Assembly (NCBI GenBank): GCA_052148435.1
Contig: JBKQIF010000022.1
Coordinates: forward strand, 1-64,000
Source of the DNA: JBEKYD01 sp052148435
GTDB taxonomy: Bacteria > Acidobacteriota > Terriglobia > Bryobacterales > Bryobacteraceae
Reading direction: 5' to 3'
DNA: 64,000 bases
The notes below the pieces were generated by a model. That model saw only the letters and a program-made list of their open reading frames with translations, had not been told where the DNA came from and made no database searches. How positions within the stretch are numbered: position 1 is the first letter of the stretch; every line of letters starts with the position of its first letter. The position numbers and the translations under genes are program-made. Positions 33,923 through 44,768 of the stretch are shown in pieces.

Positions 33923-34333
33923 CTACGAAGACGATGCAGCCGCCACGCGGGCTTCGGCCAGCGCCACGGCTGCCAGGCAGCTTTCCGGTTCGGCGTTCGG
34001 CAATTGCGCCTGCGCCTGCGCTTCGGCGAGCTGGGCGCGAGCCTGGTCGAGATCGATCGCGGCGCCGCGCTCCGCCACATCGGCCAGTACGCGGACGCGG
34101 TCGGGCAACACTTCCACGAAGCCCCCCTGGATTGCCAGGTAGGTCTTCTTACCCGCCGCGGTGTAGCTCAGCGCGCCGGTGCCCAGAATACTGACCAGCG
34201 GCGCATGCCCCGGCAACACGCCCAGGTAGCCCTCGCGGGCGGGAATCTGAATTTCCGAAACCGGCTCGCGAACCAATTCGCGCTCCGGCGTGGCGACCTC
34301 CAGATCGATCGAGGCAGGGTTGGGTTCAGGCAT
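33923..34333 (-). CDS. atpC: F-type ATP synthase epsilon subunit
   Basis: 136 residues. The N-terminal beta-sandwich (IDLEVATPERELVREPVSEIQIPAREGYLGVLPGHAPLVSILGTGAL) is typical. The C-terminal helical part (DLDQARAQLAEAQAQAQ) is low-complexity and alanine/glutamine-rich. Last gene of the minus-strand F1 operon. It couples the rotor to F1 and can inhibit hydrolysis. Confidence 0.95.
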   Translation of the reverse strand: MPEPNPASIDLEVATPERELVREPVSEIQIPAREGYLGVLPGHAPLVSILGTGALSYTAAGKKTYLAIQGGFVEVLPDRVRVLADVAERGAAIDLDQARAQLAEAQAQAQLPNAEPESCLAAVALAEARVAAASSS

Positions 34334-34345
34334 GGTTCCACCCGC

Positions 34346-35800
34346 TTAGGACGCCTTCTCGAGGGCCTCGGCCTTTTCCAGCACCTCTTCGATGGTGCCC
34401 TGCATATAGAAAGCCTGCTCGGGAACTTCGTCGTGCTTGCCGTCCACGATTTCCTGGAAGCCTTTGATGCTGTCGGCCAGCGCCACGTACTTGCCTTTGA
34501 AGCCGGTGAACTGTTCCGCCACATGGAAGGGTTGGGAAAGGAAGCGCTGGATCTTGCGCGCCCGCGCCACACTCAGCTTGTCTTCGTCGGAAAGCTCGTC
34601 GATACCCAGAATGGCAATGATGTCCTGCAGATCTTTGTAGCGCTGCAGAATGCCCTTTACCGCCTGGGCGGTGCGATAGTGATCGGCGCCGAGGATGCGC
34701 GGGTCCAGAATGCGCGACGTCGAGGCCAGCGGGTCCACCGCCGGATAGATGCCGATGGCGGCGATATCGCGCGAGAGGTTGGTGGTGGCGTCCAGGTGGG
34801 CGAAGGCAGTGGCCGGCGCCGGATCGGTGTAATCGTCGGCGGGCACGTAGATCGCCTGCACCGAGGTGATGGAGCCGTTTTTGGTGGAAGTGATGCGCTC
34901 CTGCAGCTCGCCCATTTCGGTTGCCAGGTTGGGCTGGTAGCCCACCGCCGAGGGCATGCGGCCGAGCAGCGCCGACACTTCCGAACCGGCCTGGGTAAAG
35001 CGGAAAATATTGTCGATGAACAGCAGCACGTCCTGGTGTTCTTCGTCGCGGAAGTATTCCGCCACGGTCAGGCCGGTCAAGCCCACCCGCAGGCGCGCGC
35101 CCGGCGGCTCGGTCATCTGGCCGTAGATCAGGGCGCACTTCGACTTGCGGTAGTCGTGCGGATCGATCACGCCCGATTCCTGGAATTCCAGCCACAGGTC
35201 GTTGCCTTCACGCGTTCGCTCGCCCACCCCGGCAAATACCGAAACGCCGCCGTGCTTCATTGCCAGGTTGTTGATGAGCTCCTGAATGATGACGGTCTTG
35301 CCCACGCCCGCGCCGCCGAACAACCCGATCTTGCCGCCGCGCAGATAGGGCTCGATCAGATCGATGACCTTGATGCCCGTCTCGAACATCTGCAATTCGG
35401 TGGCTTGGTCCTCGAACGACGGCGCCGGGCGATGAATGGGATAAAACTTCTGCGCATTCACCGGCCCCATCTTATCCACCGGCTGGCCGATCACGTTGAG
35501 CACCCGGCCCAGGGTTTCCTTGCCCACCGGCACTTCCACCGGGTGCCCCAGGCTGATGGCCTTCATGCCGCGCACCAGGCCTTCGGTGGGTTGCAGCGCT
35601 ACCGTGCGCACCCGCCCCTCGCCAATGTGCTGCTCGACTTCGCAGATGATATCGATGGGCTGCGGCGCCTCGAAACCTTCGCTCACCACGCGGATGGCGG
35701 TGTACAGCAGGGGGATCTGCCCCTCTGGAAACTCGCAGTCCACGGCCGGGCCGGCCACCTGCACCACCTTGCCGATTACAGTTCCGTCACTCGTTGCCAT
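34346..35800 (-). CDS. atpD: F-type ATP synthase beta subunit
   Basis: 484 residues. The catalytic Walker A is GLFGGAGVGKTVIIQELINN, the Walker B/DELSEED region has LLFIDNIFRFTQAGSEVSALLGRMPSAVGYQP and IAILGIDELSDEDKL. The family DELSEED is thus DELSDED here. Twelve bases separate it from atpC and eight from atpG. Confidence 0.98.
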   Translation of the reverse strand: MATSDGTVIGKVVQVAGPAVDCEFPEGQIPLLYTAIRVVSEGFEAPQPIDIICEVEQHIGEGRVRTVALQPTEGLVRGMKAISLGHPVEVPVGKETLGRVLNVIGQPVDKMGPVNAQKFYPIHRPAPSFEDQATELQMFETGIKVIDLIEPYLRGGKIGLFGGAGVGKTVIIQELINNLAMKHGGVSVFAGVGERTREGNDLWLEFQESGVIDPHDYRKSKCALIYGQMTEPPGARLRVGLTGLTVAEYFRDEEHQDVLLFIDNIFRFTQAGSEVSALLGRMPSAVGYQPNLATEMGELQERITSTKNGSITSVQAIYVPADDYTDPAPATAFAHLDATTNLSRDIAAIGIYPAVDPLASTSRILDPRILGADHYRTAQAVKGILQRYKDLQDIIAILGIDELSDEDKLSVARARKIQRFLSQPFHVAEQFTGFKGKYVALADSIKGFQEIVDGKHDEVPEQAFYMQGTIEEVLEKAEALEKAS

Positions 35801-35808
35801 ACCGTTTC

Positions 35809-36669
<861 letters not shown>

Positions 36670-36675
36670 GTTTCC

Positions 36676-38199
<1,524 letters not shown>

Positions 38200-38208
38200 A
38201 AATCTTCC

Positions 38209-38769
38209 TTACGATTCCCCTTCGGCGCTCAGGCTGCGTCCGATGGCAGCCAACTGGGCGCGTACCGACCCGTCGTAAATCGTGGACCCGATCCGCGCCA
38301 CCACCCCGCCGATCAGCGCCGAATCCACCCCGAAACGGGCGCGAATCCGTTTGCCGGTCACCCGCTCCAGTTCCGCCGCGACCGCGGTTCGCTGCGCCGC
38401 CGTCAACTCGCTGGCGGCCGCAACCTCCGCCCGCGCGAAACCCAGCCGCTCGTCCATCACCGCTTCGAAATCCGTCGCCAGGTCGGGCAGCATGGCGATG
38501 CGGCGGTGGTCCACCAGCACAAATAGAAGGTTGCGGACGATGCGGGAAATGCCCAGCATGGCGCCGATGCGTTCCACCACGGCCTTCTTCCGGCCGGGCG
38601 CCACGGCCGGCGTCAGCAAGGCGTTGCGCAGTTCGGCGGATTCCCCCACCACGCCCGCAAACGCGTGCAGCTCGGCCGCCACGGCGTCGGGATCGAGGGC
38701 TGCGCCGGACGCGGTCACTACGTCCGCAAGGGCGTTCGCGTATCGGGAGGTTACTGCAGTGATCGGCAT
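38209..38769 (-). CDS. atpH: F-type ATP synthase delta subunit
   Basis: 186 residues. The N-terminal helical domain (SRYANALADVVTASGAALDPDAVAAELHAF) and the C-terminal strand (VTGKRIRARFGVDSALIGGVVARIGSTIYDGSVRAQLAAI) match OSCP/delta proteins, which join the stator stalk to F1. Nine bases from atpA. Confidence 0.95.
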   Translation of the reverse strand: MPITAVTSRYANALADVVTASGAALDPDAVAAELHAFAGVVGESAELRNALLTPAVAPGRKKAVVERIGAMLGISRIVRNLLFVLVDHRRIAMLPDLATDFEAVMDERLGFARAEVAAASELTAAQRTAVAAELERVTGKRIRARFGVDSALIGGVVARIGSTIYDGSVRAQLAAIGRSLSAEGES

Positions 38770-38777
38770 GTGGATTT

Positions 38778-39371
38778 CTAGTTGGAGCCGGCCAGCCTCG
38801 GCCGGCGGTCGAGATCGCTCACAAAGCCTTGGACGAGAGCGTCCTCGGTCTGCGGGTTCAACCGCGCGCGGACTTTGTGCTCCGCCAGTTCCAGCGCCAG
38901 GCGCGCCGAATGGCGCTTCAGTTCAAAAGTGGCGGCTTTGGTGGCCGCGCCGATTTCCCGCTGCACGGAAGCTTCCACTTTGGCCAGAGCCGCGGCGGTC
39001 GCTTGCGCCAGCCGTTCGCTCTCCGTCTTCATCTCCCGCTCGGACTCTTCGCGCAACGCGCCAATGTCCGCTTCCAGGTTGGCCAGGCGCGCATCCACTG
39101 CCGCGGCTTTTTCTTCGGCGTCCCGCCGCACCGCTTGGGCGTCCGCTTTCGCGCGCCGCATGTTTTCCGCCCGGGCGGCCAAAAACGGCCCGCCGAATTT
39201 CCTCGCCAGGTAACCCAGGCCAAGCACCAGCACCACGAAATTCGCCGTGCGCCAGATCGCCAGCCCGTCGTCTTCTCCCTTAGCTTCTTTTTCCGCGGCG
39301 AACGCCATCCCGGCGGCCAGCGAAACCAACAAAACGACGCGCACCAGGCGTCCGGCCAGTGCCTTTCTCAT
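38778..39371 (-). CDS. atpF: F-type ATP synthase b subunit with N-terminal signal-like extension
   Basis: 197 residues. An N-terminal hydrophobic stretch (VRVVLLVSLAAGMAFAAE, about 9-26) looks like a cleavable signal. It is followed by the true membrane anchor (TANFVVLVLGLGYLARKFGGPFL, about 42-64) and a long charged coiled coil. The start overlaps the end of the b' gene by 4 bp (ATGA). The extra N-terminal segment is unusual against the ~160-residue textbook b subunit. Confidence 0.9.
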   Translation of the reverse strand: MRKALAGRLVRVVLLVSLAAGMAFAAEKEAKGEDDGLAIWRTANFVVLVLGLGYLARKFGGPFLAARAENMRRAKADAQAVRRDAEEKAAAVDARLANLEADIGALREESEREMKTESERLAQATAAALAKVEASVQREIGAATKAATFELKRHSARLALELAEHKVRARLNPQTEDALVQGFVSDLDRRPRLAGSN

Positions 39372-39817
39372 GCGGCGCTCCGGCGGAAAACCGCTTCCGT
39401 GATCTGCGCCGCCAGCGCATCGCTCTCTCCCGCCAGGGCGCCCTTGGCCTGCTCTACCTCCAGCCCGATTTGCGCTTGCGCCGTCCGCAGCATTTGTTCG
39501 GCGTTGCGGCGCGCTTCGGCCACTTGCGCCGCCTGCCGCTCCTGCATCTCGCGGTACAGCCGCTCCTGCACCTGGTACAGTTCGGTACGCGCCACGCGCA
39601 GCCGGGCCTCGTAGTCGGCCGTCTTGGCCGCGGCCTTTTCCAGGCTCTGCGCCGCCAGCTTGCGGGCGCCTTCGGTGGCGTCGTAGCGCTCCGCCAGCAC
39701 CTTCTTCAGTGGTCTAAAGAAGACGTACTTCAAGTAAAAGTGGAGAACAACCACCAGTAATACTGTCGGCACAGCTTTCAGCAGGATCTCGCCGAGGGCG
39801 TGCAGCGTTGCATCCAT
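39368..39817 (-). CDS. F-type ATP synthase b'-like subunit
   Basis: 149 residues: a single N-terminal membrane helix (AVPTVLLVVVLHFYLKYVFFRPL) and a coiled-coil stalk rich in Glu, Ala and Gln. A second b-type gene directly before atpF implies a heterodimeric b/b' stator, as in photosynthetic bacteria and some other phyla. It is first in the seven-gene operon. atpI, atpB (a) and atpE (c) are absent from this locus. Confidence 0.9.
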   Translation of the reverse strand: MDATLHALGEILLKAVPTVLLVVVLHFYLKYVFFRPLKKVLAERYDATEGARKLAAQSLEKAAAKTADYEARLRVARTELYQVQERLYREMQERQAAQVAEARRNAEQMLRTAQAQIGLEVEQAKGALAGESDALAAQITEAVFRRSAA

Positions 39818-40011
39818 GGGTTTTCAGGGAGTAACAGGTTCTATTAATCACAGAGAGTAACACCAGGCGGGAAAGCCAGTCAATCGCGTGGAGATTAACC
39901 CGTTGGGGTCTCTCTGGCGTGGCAGTCCGCCGCCGCCCCATCCGGCGGCCCCATCGGGTAAACTGTGCCGTATGCCTGCCAGCCGGTGCTAACATTGACG
40001 CGGAGCCCGCC

Positions 40012-40365
40012 ATGACGGTCAATCTCGATAACAAGTTCGCCCTGTTCTCCGACCTTTTCTCGCCCAAGATCGTCGGGCAGTTTAACGATCTTCACCTCAA
40101 GGCAGTGAAAGTGAAGGGCGAGTTCGTCTGGCACTCTCACCCCGAAACCGACGAGCTCTTCCTGGTGCACAAAGGCGAGCTCGTCATCGACTATCGCGAC
40201 CAACGCAACGTCGTCCGCGCCGGTGAGTTCTTCGTCGTGCCCCGTGGCGTCGAACATCGCCCCTGCGCCGCCGAGGAATGCGAAATCCTGCTCATCGAGC
40301 CCGCCGGCACGGTGAACACCGGAGACGCCGGCGGCGACCGAACCGCCGCGGCGGCCTGGATCTGA
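40012..40365 (+). CDS. Cytoplasmic cupin-domain protein
   Basis: 117 residues from ATG 40012. MTVNLDNKFALFSDLFSPKIVGQFND is followed by the cupin motifs GEFVWHSHPETDELFLVHKG (two His and a Glu of motif 1) and AGEFFVVPRGVEHRP (motif 2 His), so a metal site is likely. It ends with EPAGTVNTGDAGGDRTAA. This type is widespread as a stand-alone mannose-6-phosphate-isomerase-like cupin. Substrate unknown. Confidence 0.88.
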   Translation: MTVNLDNKFALFSDLFSPKIVGQFNDLHLKAVKVKGEFVWHSHPETDELFLVHKGELVIDYRDQRNVVRAGEFFVVPRGVEHRPCAAEECEILLIEPAGTVNTGDAGGDRTAAAAWI

Positions 40366-40370
40366 CCCCC

Positions 40371-40394
40371 GGTGGGACAGGCCTCCCGGCCTGT
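40371..40394. repeat. GGTGGGACAGGCCTCCCGGCCTGT palindromic repeat
   Basis: A variant of the GGTGGCACAGGCTTTAGCCTGTG family with the inner palindrome ACAGGCC-TCCC-GGCCTGT, directly after the cupin gene. Confidence 0.55.
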
Positions 40395-40470
40395 TATTCC
40401 GCCGGCGGGGACTGTGCAACAGGTGCGGTGGAACCCCCAGTGCTGGAAGAGGGACCATCCGGCTGCTAAG

Positions 40471-40950
40471 ATGATTCGCATGACTCGATTGATATTGATT
40501 CCGTTCCTGCTCACCGGCCTGATGGTGGCGATGGCCGCCGATTTACCCAGCCGGAAGTACCTGAACCTCGCCGCGATCAAGACCATGGTGGCGGCCGCGG
40601 AGCAAGAAGCACAGAAGCGCAACCTGCAGGTGACGATCTGCATTCTCGACGAGAGCGGCAACCTCTTGTTCCTGCAGAAGGCGGATGGCGCCGGCCTGAA
40701 CACGATTCAGTTCGCTCAGCGCAAGGCGCGGTACGCCGCGCTCTACGGCCGCCCCTCGAAAGCGGCTGCCGACCAGCTCAAGAGCGGCGATCTGGGCGTG
40801 CTCGCCTTTCCTGACGCATTTCCGAACCAGGGCGGCGTGCCCATCAAGGTGGACGGGCAAACCATTGGCGCTATTGCCTGCAGCGGCGCCAAATCGGAAG
40901 AGGATGAAGCCATCTCGCAAACCGCCGTCGACGCCCTGCTGAAGAAGTAA
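40471..40950 (+). CDS. Secreted GlcG/HbpS-family protein
   Basis: 159 residues from ATG 40471. ATG 40480 gives the cleaner signal peptide (TRLILIPFLLTGLMVAMAAD) and lies 7 bp after a TAAGAT hexamer. The mature part has the GlcG/HbpS pattern: AAEQEAQKRNLQVTICILDESGNLLFLQKADGA, AQRKARYAALYGRPS, GGVPIKVDGQTIGAIACSGAKSEEDEAISQTAVDAL. Family members include the haem-binding HbpS and adducts of dehydrogenase systems. The role here is unknown. Confidence 0.88.
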   Translation: MIRMTRLILIPFLLTGLMVAMAADLPSRKYLNLAAIKTMVAAAEQEAQKRNLQVTICILDESGNLLFLQKADGAGLNTIQFAQRKARYAALYGRPSKAAADQLKSGDLGVLAFPDAFPNQGGVPIKVDGQTIGAIACSGAKSEEDEAISQTAVDALLKK

Positions 40951-40997
40951 CGGGCCTCGCGGGCAGAACTCGACTGCCGGCCTCGGGCGGCCCTTGC

Positions 40998-41516
40998 TCA
41001 GCCCATTATGCCGACGTCGGGCTCAATCACGTCGCAGACAAGCTGCAAGGTCAAGCGCGGGCTCATGATCGGGAAGGGGACATGCGCTCTCCTGCCGTCT
41101 CCGATGTGCAGGTGGCATCGCGGAACAACCAGCGGGTCCCGTGTCCGCCCCACATTCAGGTGAATCCGCACCATGTCCACGCTCCCCCCAGGCGGTAAGT
41201 GCAGGTGGAACTGGAACTGAGTCATTCGCCAACCAGCTCCCTGCCGCTTCATCTTGACCTTAAAATCGAGGCTCGATCCGGCTGTGAATTCCACTCTAGG
41301 GCAATCCAGTTGCTCGATGTCATCAGCTTGACGGCTGAGCTGAACCGCCTTCTCCACGGAACGTTTGATCCGCCTATGATCTTCCTGCTCCGCCAAGTAT
41401 GCCCGCATCTGTCGGAGCAGGCGATCCGGAGGGTCAAGATCCAGTGCATCCAGTGCAGCTTCGAAGGCTTTCTCTCGCTCGATGGCGAGCCGCTGCAACT
41501 CATCCTCGATGCTCAA
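40998..41516 (-). CDS. Unknown protein, third gene of an ATPase operon
   Basis: 172 residues from TTG 41516, which overlaps the preceding stop (TTGA). The N-terminal half is helical and charged (ELQRLAIEREKAFEAALDAL, RQMRAYLAEQEDHRRIKRSV). The C-terminal half is beta-rich, with alternating histidines: FQFHLHLPPGG, MVRIHLNVG, PRCHLHIGDGRRAHVPFP and a MSPRLTLQLVCDVIEPDVG tail. The H-x-H pairs and conserved-looking R/P residues could form a small-molecule or metal site. No known family was recognised. It is translated with the two upstream genes, so a shared function is likely. Confidence 0.6.
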   Translation of the reverse strand: MSIEDELQRLAIEREKAFEAALDALDLDPPDRLLRQMRAYLAEQEDHRRIKRSVEKAVQLSRQADDIEQLDCPRVEFTAGSSLDFKVKMKRQGAGWRMTQFQFHLHLPPGGSVDMVRIHLNVGRTRDPLVVPRCHLHIGDGRRAHVPFPIMSPRLTLQLVCDVIEPDVGIMG

Positions 41517-41953
41517 GCCGGCAGTCCCCCCGAGAGGTCGTCTGGCACAATCTGGAAAACATCCGTCAGACGACTACGCAAGTTTGGCGCCGTGCTCAAG
41601 AGCCGTTCCGCGGATTTCTCATCCGCAAGCAGCAGAAGTTGGCCCCCGTCCTGAACCAAGGCGGCCGAATGGCGGTCCAGCGCCGCGACGAGATCGGGCA
41701 GCCAAGCGTCGAAATAAATGAGCCTGGTCGAACCGTCTTGCCAGCCCGGCAGCCCGTCGCGGAGCACCTGCGAAGCTGTATTGACGTGGATCGAGCCGCC
41801 CAGTTGCACCGCGGTCTCGGCTAGCAGATCTGCCTCGACGGTTGCCGCGGCCGGCCCTTCACAAATCAGCAGATAGATTGCAGGATTCCGCGCTCCCGCC
41901 ACGCCAAGACTCCTTACCAGACGAAAGGGTGTGATGGCGGAGAACTTCATCAT
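41513..41953 (-). CDS. Unknown protein resembling a degenerate AAA+ domain, second gene of the operon
   Basis: 146 residues. A strand (AIYLLICEGP, about 25-34) sits where a Walker A strand would be, but there is no GxxxxGK[ST]. A later strand ending in Asp (TRLIYFDAWLPDLVAAL) and a strand followed by NLRSRLTDVFQIV look like Walker B-, sensor- and arginine-finger-like elements of AAA+ proteins. It could be an inactive partner of the ATPase encoded just upstream. This reading is inference from pattern only. Both ends overlap neighbouring genes by 4 bp. Confidence 0.55.
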   Translation of the reverse strand: MMKFSAITPFRLVRSLGVAGARNPAIYLLICEGPAAATVEADLLAETAVQLGGSIHVNTASQVLRDGLPGWQDGSTRLIYFDAWLPDLVAALDRHSAALVQDGGQLLLLADEKSAERLLSTAPNLRSRLTDVFQIVPDDLSGGLPA

Positions 41954-43200
41954 GCTGGCTCGGGCAGAACCTCGACAAGGGCGGGATGAACCCGGAAATA
42001 ATCGCGGCCGCCCTTAGAGTATTCAAGAACCTGCCGGTTGACGAGCAAGTCTCTTGAGACCGGACTGCTGGGACTAAATTGCTCGTCCCGAAGCAGGCGC
42101 CGGATAATCGTTCTTCGAGTAGTGCCGACTCCCGCAAGATACCGGTTTCCCAGTTGCCGGACCGCTTCCCGAACGTGCTGCTTGCTGATGCGGTCCTCCG
42201 TACCCCGGTAGGCGTCTTGCGCAGCGGATTGGGCCAGTTCCAACAGATCCCGCAGAACGCCGCCAGAGAACCGGCAAATGTCGTTGATCGACGCCGCGCT
42301 CATCAGTTCGTCAGCGCCCCGGCGTTTCAAAATGTCCTTCAGAAACCTGGATTCCTTGGGGTCGACCGCCGCGACGGGAATATGTTTCACCACGTCGAAA
42401 TAGTCGTCTAGGAAGCGACTGTGGTCGTACCACAACAGCAAAGGGGCTGCCACAATCATGGTCACTTTCGTGCCCCGAAGGGCCCGCAAATCCTGCTCGG
42501 CGAACTCGCGAAACCGCGCTGGCTCGATCAGTCTGTCCAGCCCGTCCACAAGTACGGTAATCTGACTATCGCGCTCCAGAAACCGCGAGAGAACCGTTTC
42601 AAGCAGATCCTTAACCTCGGCAACCCGTTCTTTAAGCTCAGGAAAGCGAGGCTTCATAAGGCCGGGAACACGGACCGCATACATGCCATCCCACTCTTCA
42701 GAATCCGGCGGCTCGCCGTGCCATTCGGTCGTGCCTAACGCCAATTTGCGTAACTTGTCGCTCGCCGACCGGACCTGCTCAGACGGCTCACCAAACAGCT
42801 TGCCAATCCGAGCGCACAACCGCAATCCAATAGCGGCAAGCATGGCGCCGGGATTGGTTTCCGAGAAATCCGTGAATTCGCTTGCCTCAAGAAAGACGTT
42901 GACAGCGTCATCGTGACGCCTGAGACGGTCCATGGTCAGGAGCAATTCCGTGGTTTTTCCGGACCCAATCCCTCCGACCAGAGCCATTTGTGTCCCTCGG
43001 TTCAGTTCGGCCCTGTCCGCAAACACTTCGTGTATCGGCGGCTGCGTGGGATCGCGCGGGTCGGATGTCGGTGGAACCACCAGGAGATTTCGCTCGGCAA
43101 CAGAGCGCGTTAGGACGGCTGGATTCAGATGTTCCAGAAACGGCCTGTAAATCTGCCGCCGGTCGAAAGTAGCGGCATCCGTCTTCGTCACCTGAGCCAT
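41950..43200 (-). CDS. P-loop (STAND/AAA-type) ATPase, first gene of an uncharacterised three-gene operon
   Basis: 416 residues from ATG 43200 (an in-frame ATG 22 codons upstream is less likely). Walker A is MALVGGIGSGKTTELLLTM near 72-90. The Walker B-like strand ITVLVDGLDRL is followed by a sensor-like strand TKVTMIVAAPLLLWY. A helical region with FSGGVLRDLLELAQSAAQDAY, typical of Cdc6/Orc- or STAND-like AAA proteins, and a winged-helix-like C-terminus (RLLRDEQFSPSSPVSRDLLVNRQVLEYSKGGRDYFRVHPALVEVL) follow. Such ATPases often drive defence or signalling complexes. Nothing nearby identifies this one. Confidence 0.8.
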   Translation of the reverse strand: MAQVTKTDAATFDRRQIYRPFLEHLNPAVLTRSVAERNLLVVPPTSDPRDPTQPPIHEVFADRAELNRGTQMALVGGIGSGKTTELLLTMDRLRRHDDAVNVFLEASEFTDFSETNPGAMLAAIGLRLCARIGKLFGEPSEQVRSASDKLRKLALGTTEWHGEPPDSEEWDGMYAVRVPGLMKPRFPELKERVAEVKDLLETVLSRFLERDSQITVLVDGLDRLIEPARFREFAEQDLRALRGTKVTMIVAAPLLLWYDHSRFLDDYFDVVKHIPVAAVDPKESRFLKDILKRRGADELMSAASINDICRFSGGVLRDLLELAQSAAQDAYRGTEDRISKQHVREAVRQLGNRYLAGVGTTRRTIIRRLLRDEQFSPSSPVSRDLLVNRQVLEYSKGGRDYFRVHPALVEVLPEPA

Positions 43201-43303
43201 TTTGCGCCTACCGCTAGTATAGGTGAAGGACCGGCCCGTGAGAGCGTCTCCGTTCGTCGGCGGCATAAGCCTCTCCGCCGCCGGCTGTTATACTAACCTG
43301 TTC

Positions 43304-44761
43304 ATGCTCAGGGTGCGTTTCGCGCCGTCTCCTACAGGGTTTCTGCATATCGGGAGCGCGCGTACTTTCATCTTCAATTGGCTCTATGCCCGCCGCCATG
43401 GCGGGACCATGATTTTGCGTATCGACGATACCGATGTCGGGCGCAATACGGCGCAGTCGCTCGAATCGATTTTCGAGGGGCTCCAGTGGCTTGGGCTCGG
43501 CTGGGACGAGCAGTACCGCCAGTCCGAGCGCCTTCCCCTCCATCGCGCCATGGCCGGCGCCATCCTTCTAAAAGGATTGGCCTATCGCGATTTCACCCCG
43601 GCGCAGGGCGGCGACAGCGAAAGATCCGGCGCCCAGGGCACCTGGCTCTTTAACCCCGATATGCGCGAGATGCCGCGCGAAGAAAGCGACCGCCGCGCCG
43701 CCGCCGGTGAGCCCTTCGCCTTGCGTTTCCGCGTGCCGCGCGATCCCGAGCGCGAGGTTCGCTTTACCGACCTCGTCTACGGCCCGCAGGCCAAATCCAC
43801 CGCCGATATCGAGGATTTTGCCCTGCTGCGCTCCGACGGCATGCCGACCTACCACCTGGCCTCCTGCGCCGACGATGCCGACCTCCGCATCAGCCACATC
43901 GTGCGCGGTCAGGATCACATCACCAACACCTTTAAGCACGTTCTGATTTTCGAGGCCGCCGGCGCCGCTCTCCCCGAATTCGCCCACCTGCCCCTGCTGG
44001 TGGCGCCCGACGGCACCAAACTCTCGAAGCGCCGCCACGGCCCGGTGGTGAGCGTGACCGCCTATCGCGATGCCGGCTTTCTGCCCCAGTCGTTCGTCAA
44101 TTTCCTGTGCCTGGTGGGTTGGTCGCCCAAGAACGATCGGGAACAACTCACCCGGCAGCAGTTGATCGAGCTATTTTCCTTCGATGGCGTCCATCGTAGC
44201 AACGCGGTCGTCAATTTCACCGACGCCGATCCGTTCGATCCCAAAGCGGTCTGGCTCAACGCCGAAACCATTCGCGCCCTCGACCCGGCCGAACTGAGCG
44301 CGCTGCTTCTGCCCGTGGTGCGCGGCGCCGGCTTCCCTATCGAGCCCGATTATATGGCGCGCATCACCCCGCTGGTGCGCGAGCGCATCCGCCTGCTCAA
44401 CGATGTGCTCACGGTCGGCGATTTCTTTTTCCGCGACGAACTAGCGCCCTACGATATCGCCGAGCTCGTCCCCAAAAAGGGCGACTTGGCGTTGGCCGGG
44501 CGCGTTCTGGAGAAGGCCGCCGAAACGCTCGCCGCCACCGCGTTTTCGCACGACTCCCTGGAAGCGTCCTTGCGCGACGCCGCCCAAAGCCTGGGCATCA
44601 AGGCCGGCCAGATGTTCGAGCCCATCCGCGTGGCCGTGTGTGGCCGCAAGACCGCCCCGCCGCTGTTTTCCACCTTGGAAGTCCTGGGGCAATCCACCAG
44701 CCTGCGCCGCATCCGGCAAGCCATCGACAAGTTGCCGAGCACGTTAGACAACCCGGTTTGA
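43304..44761 (+). CDS. gltX: Glutamyl-tRNA synthetase
   Basis: 485 residues from ATG 43304. Class I signature VRFAPSPTGFLHIGSARTFIFNWLYAR (HIGH as HIGS) and KMSKS as TKLSKRRHG near 248. A TATACT hexamer lies 9 bp before the ATG, so this is probably the operon's promoter end. glnS follows after 7 bp. With GlnRS also encoded, this enzyme is probably the discriminating, Glu-specific type (inference). Confidence 0.96.
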   Translation: MLRVRFAPSPTGFLHIGSARTFIFNWLYARRHGGTMILRIDDTDVGRNTAQSLESIFEGLQWLGLGWDEQYRQSERLPLHRAMAGAILLKGLAYRDFTPAQGGDSERSGAQGTWLFNPDMREMPREESDRRAAAGEPFALRFRVPRDPEREVRFTDLVYGPQAKSTADIEDFALLRSDGMPTYHLASCADDADLRISHIVRGQDHITNTFKHVLIFEAAGAALPEFAHLPLLVAPDGTKLSKRRHGPVVSVTAYRDAGFLPQSFVNFLCLVGWSPKNDREQLTRQQLIELFSFDGVHRSNAVVNFTDADPFDPKAVWLNAETIRALDPAELSALLLPVVRGAGFPIEPDYMARITPLVRERIRLLNDVLTVGDFFFRDELAPYDIAELVPKKGDLALAGRVLEKAAETLAATAFSHDSLEASLRDAAQSLGIKAGQMFEPIRVAVCGRKTAPPLFSTLEVLGQSTSLRRIRQAIDKLPSTLDNPV

Positions 44762-44768
44762 GAAGCCT

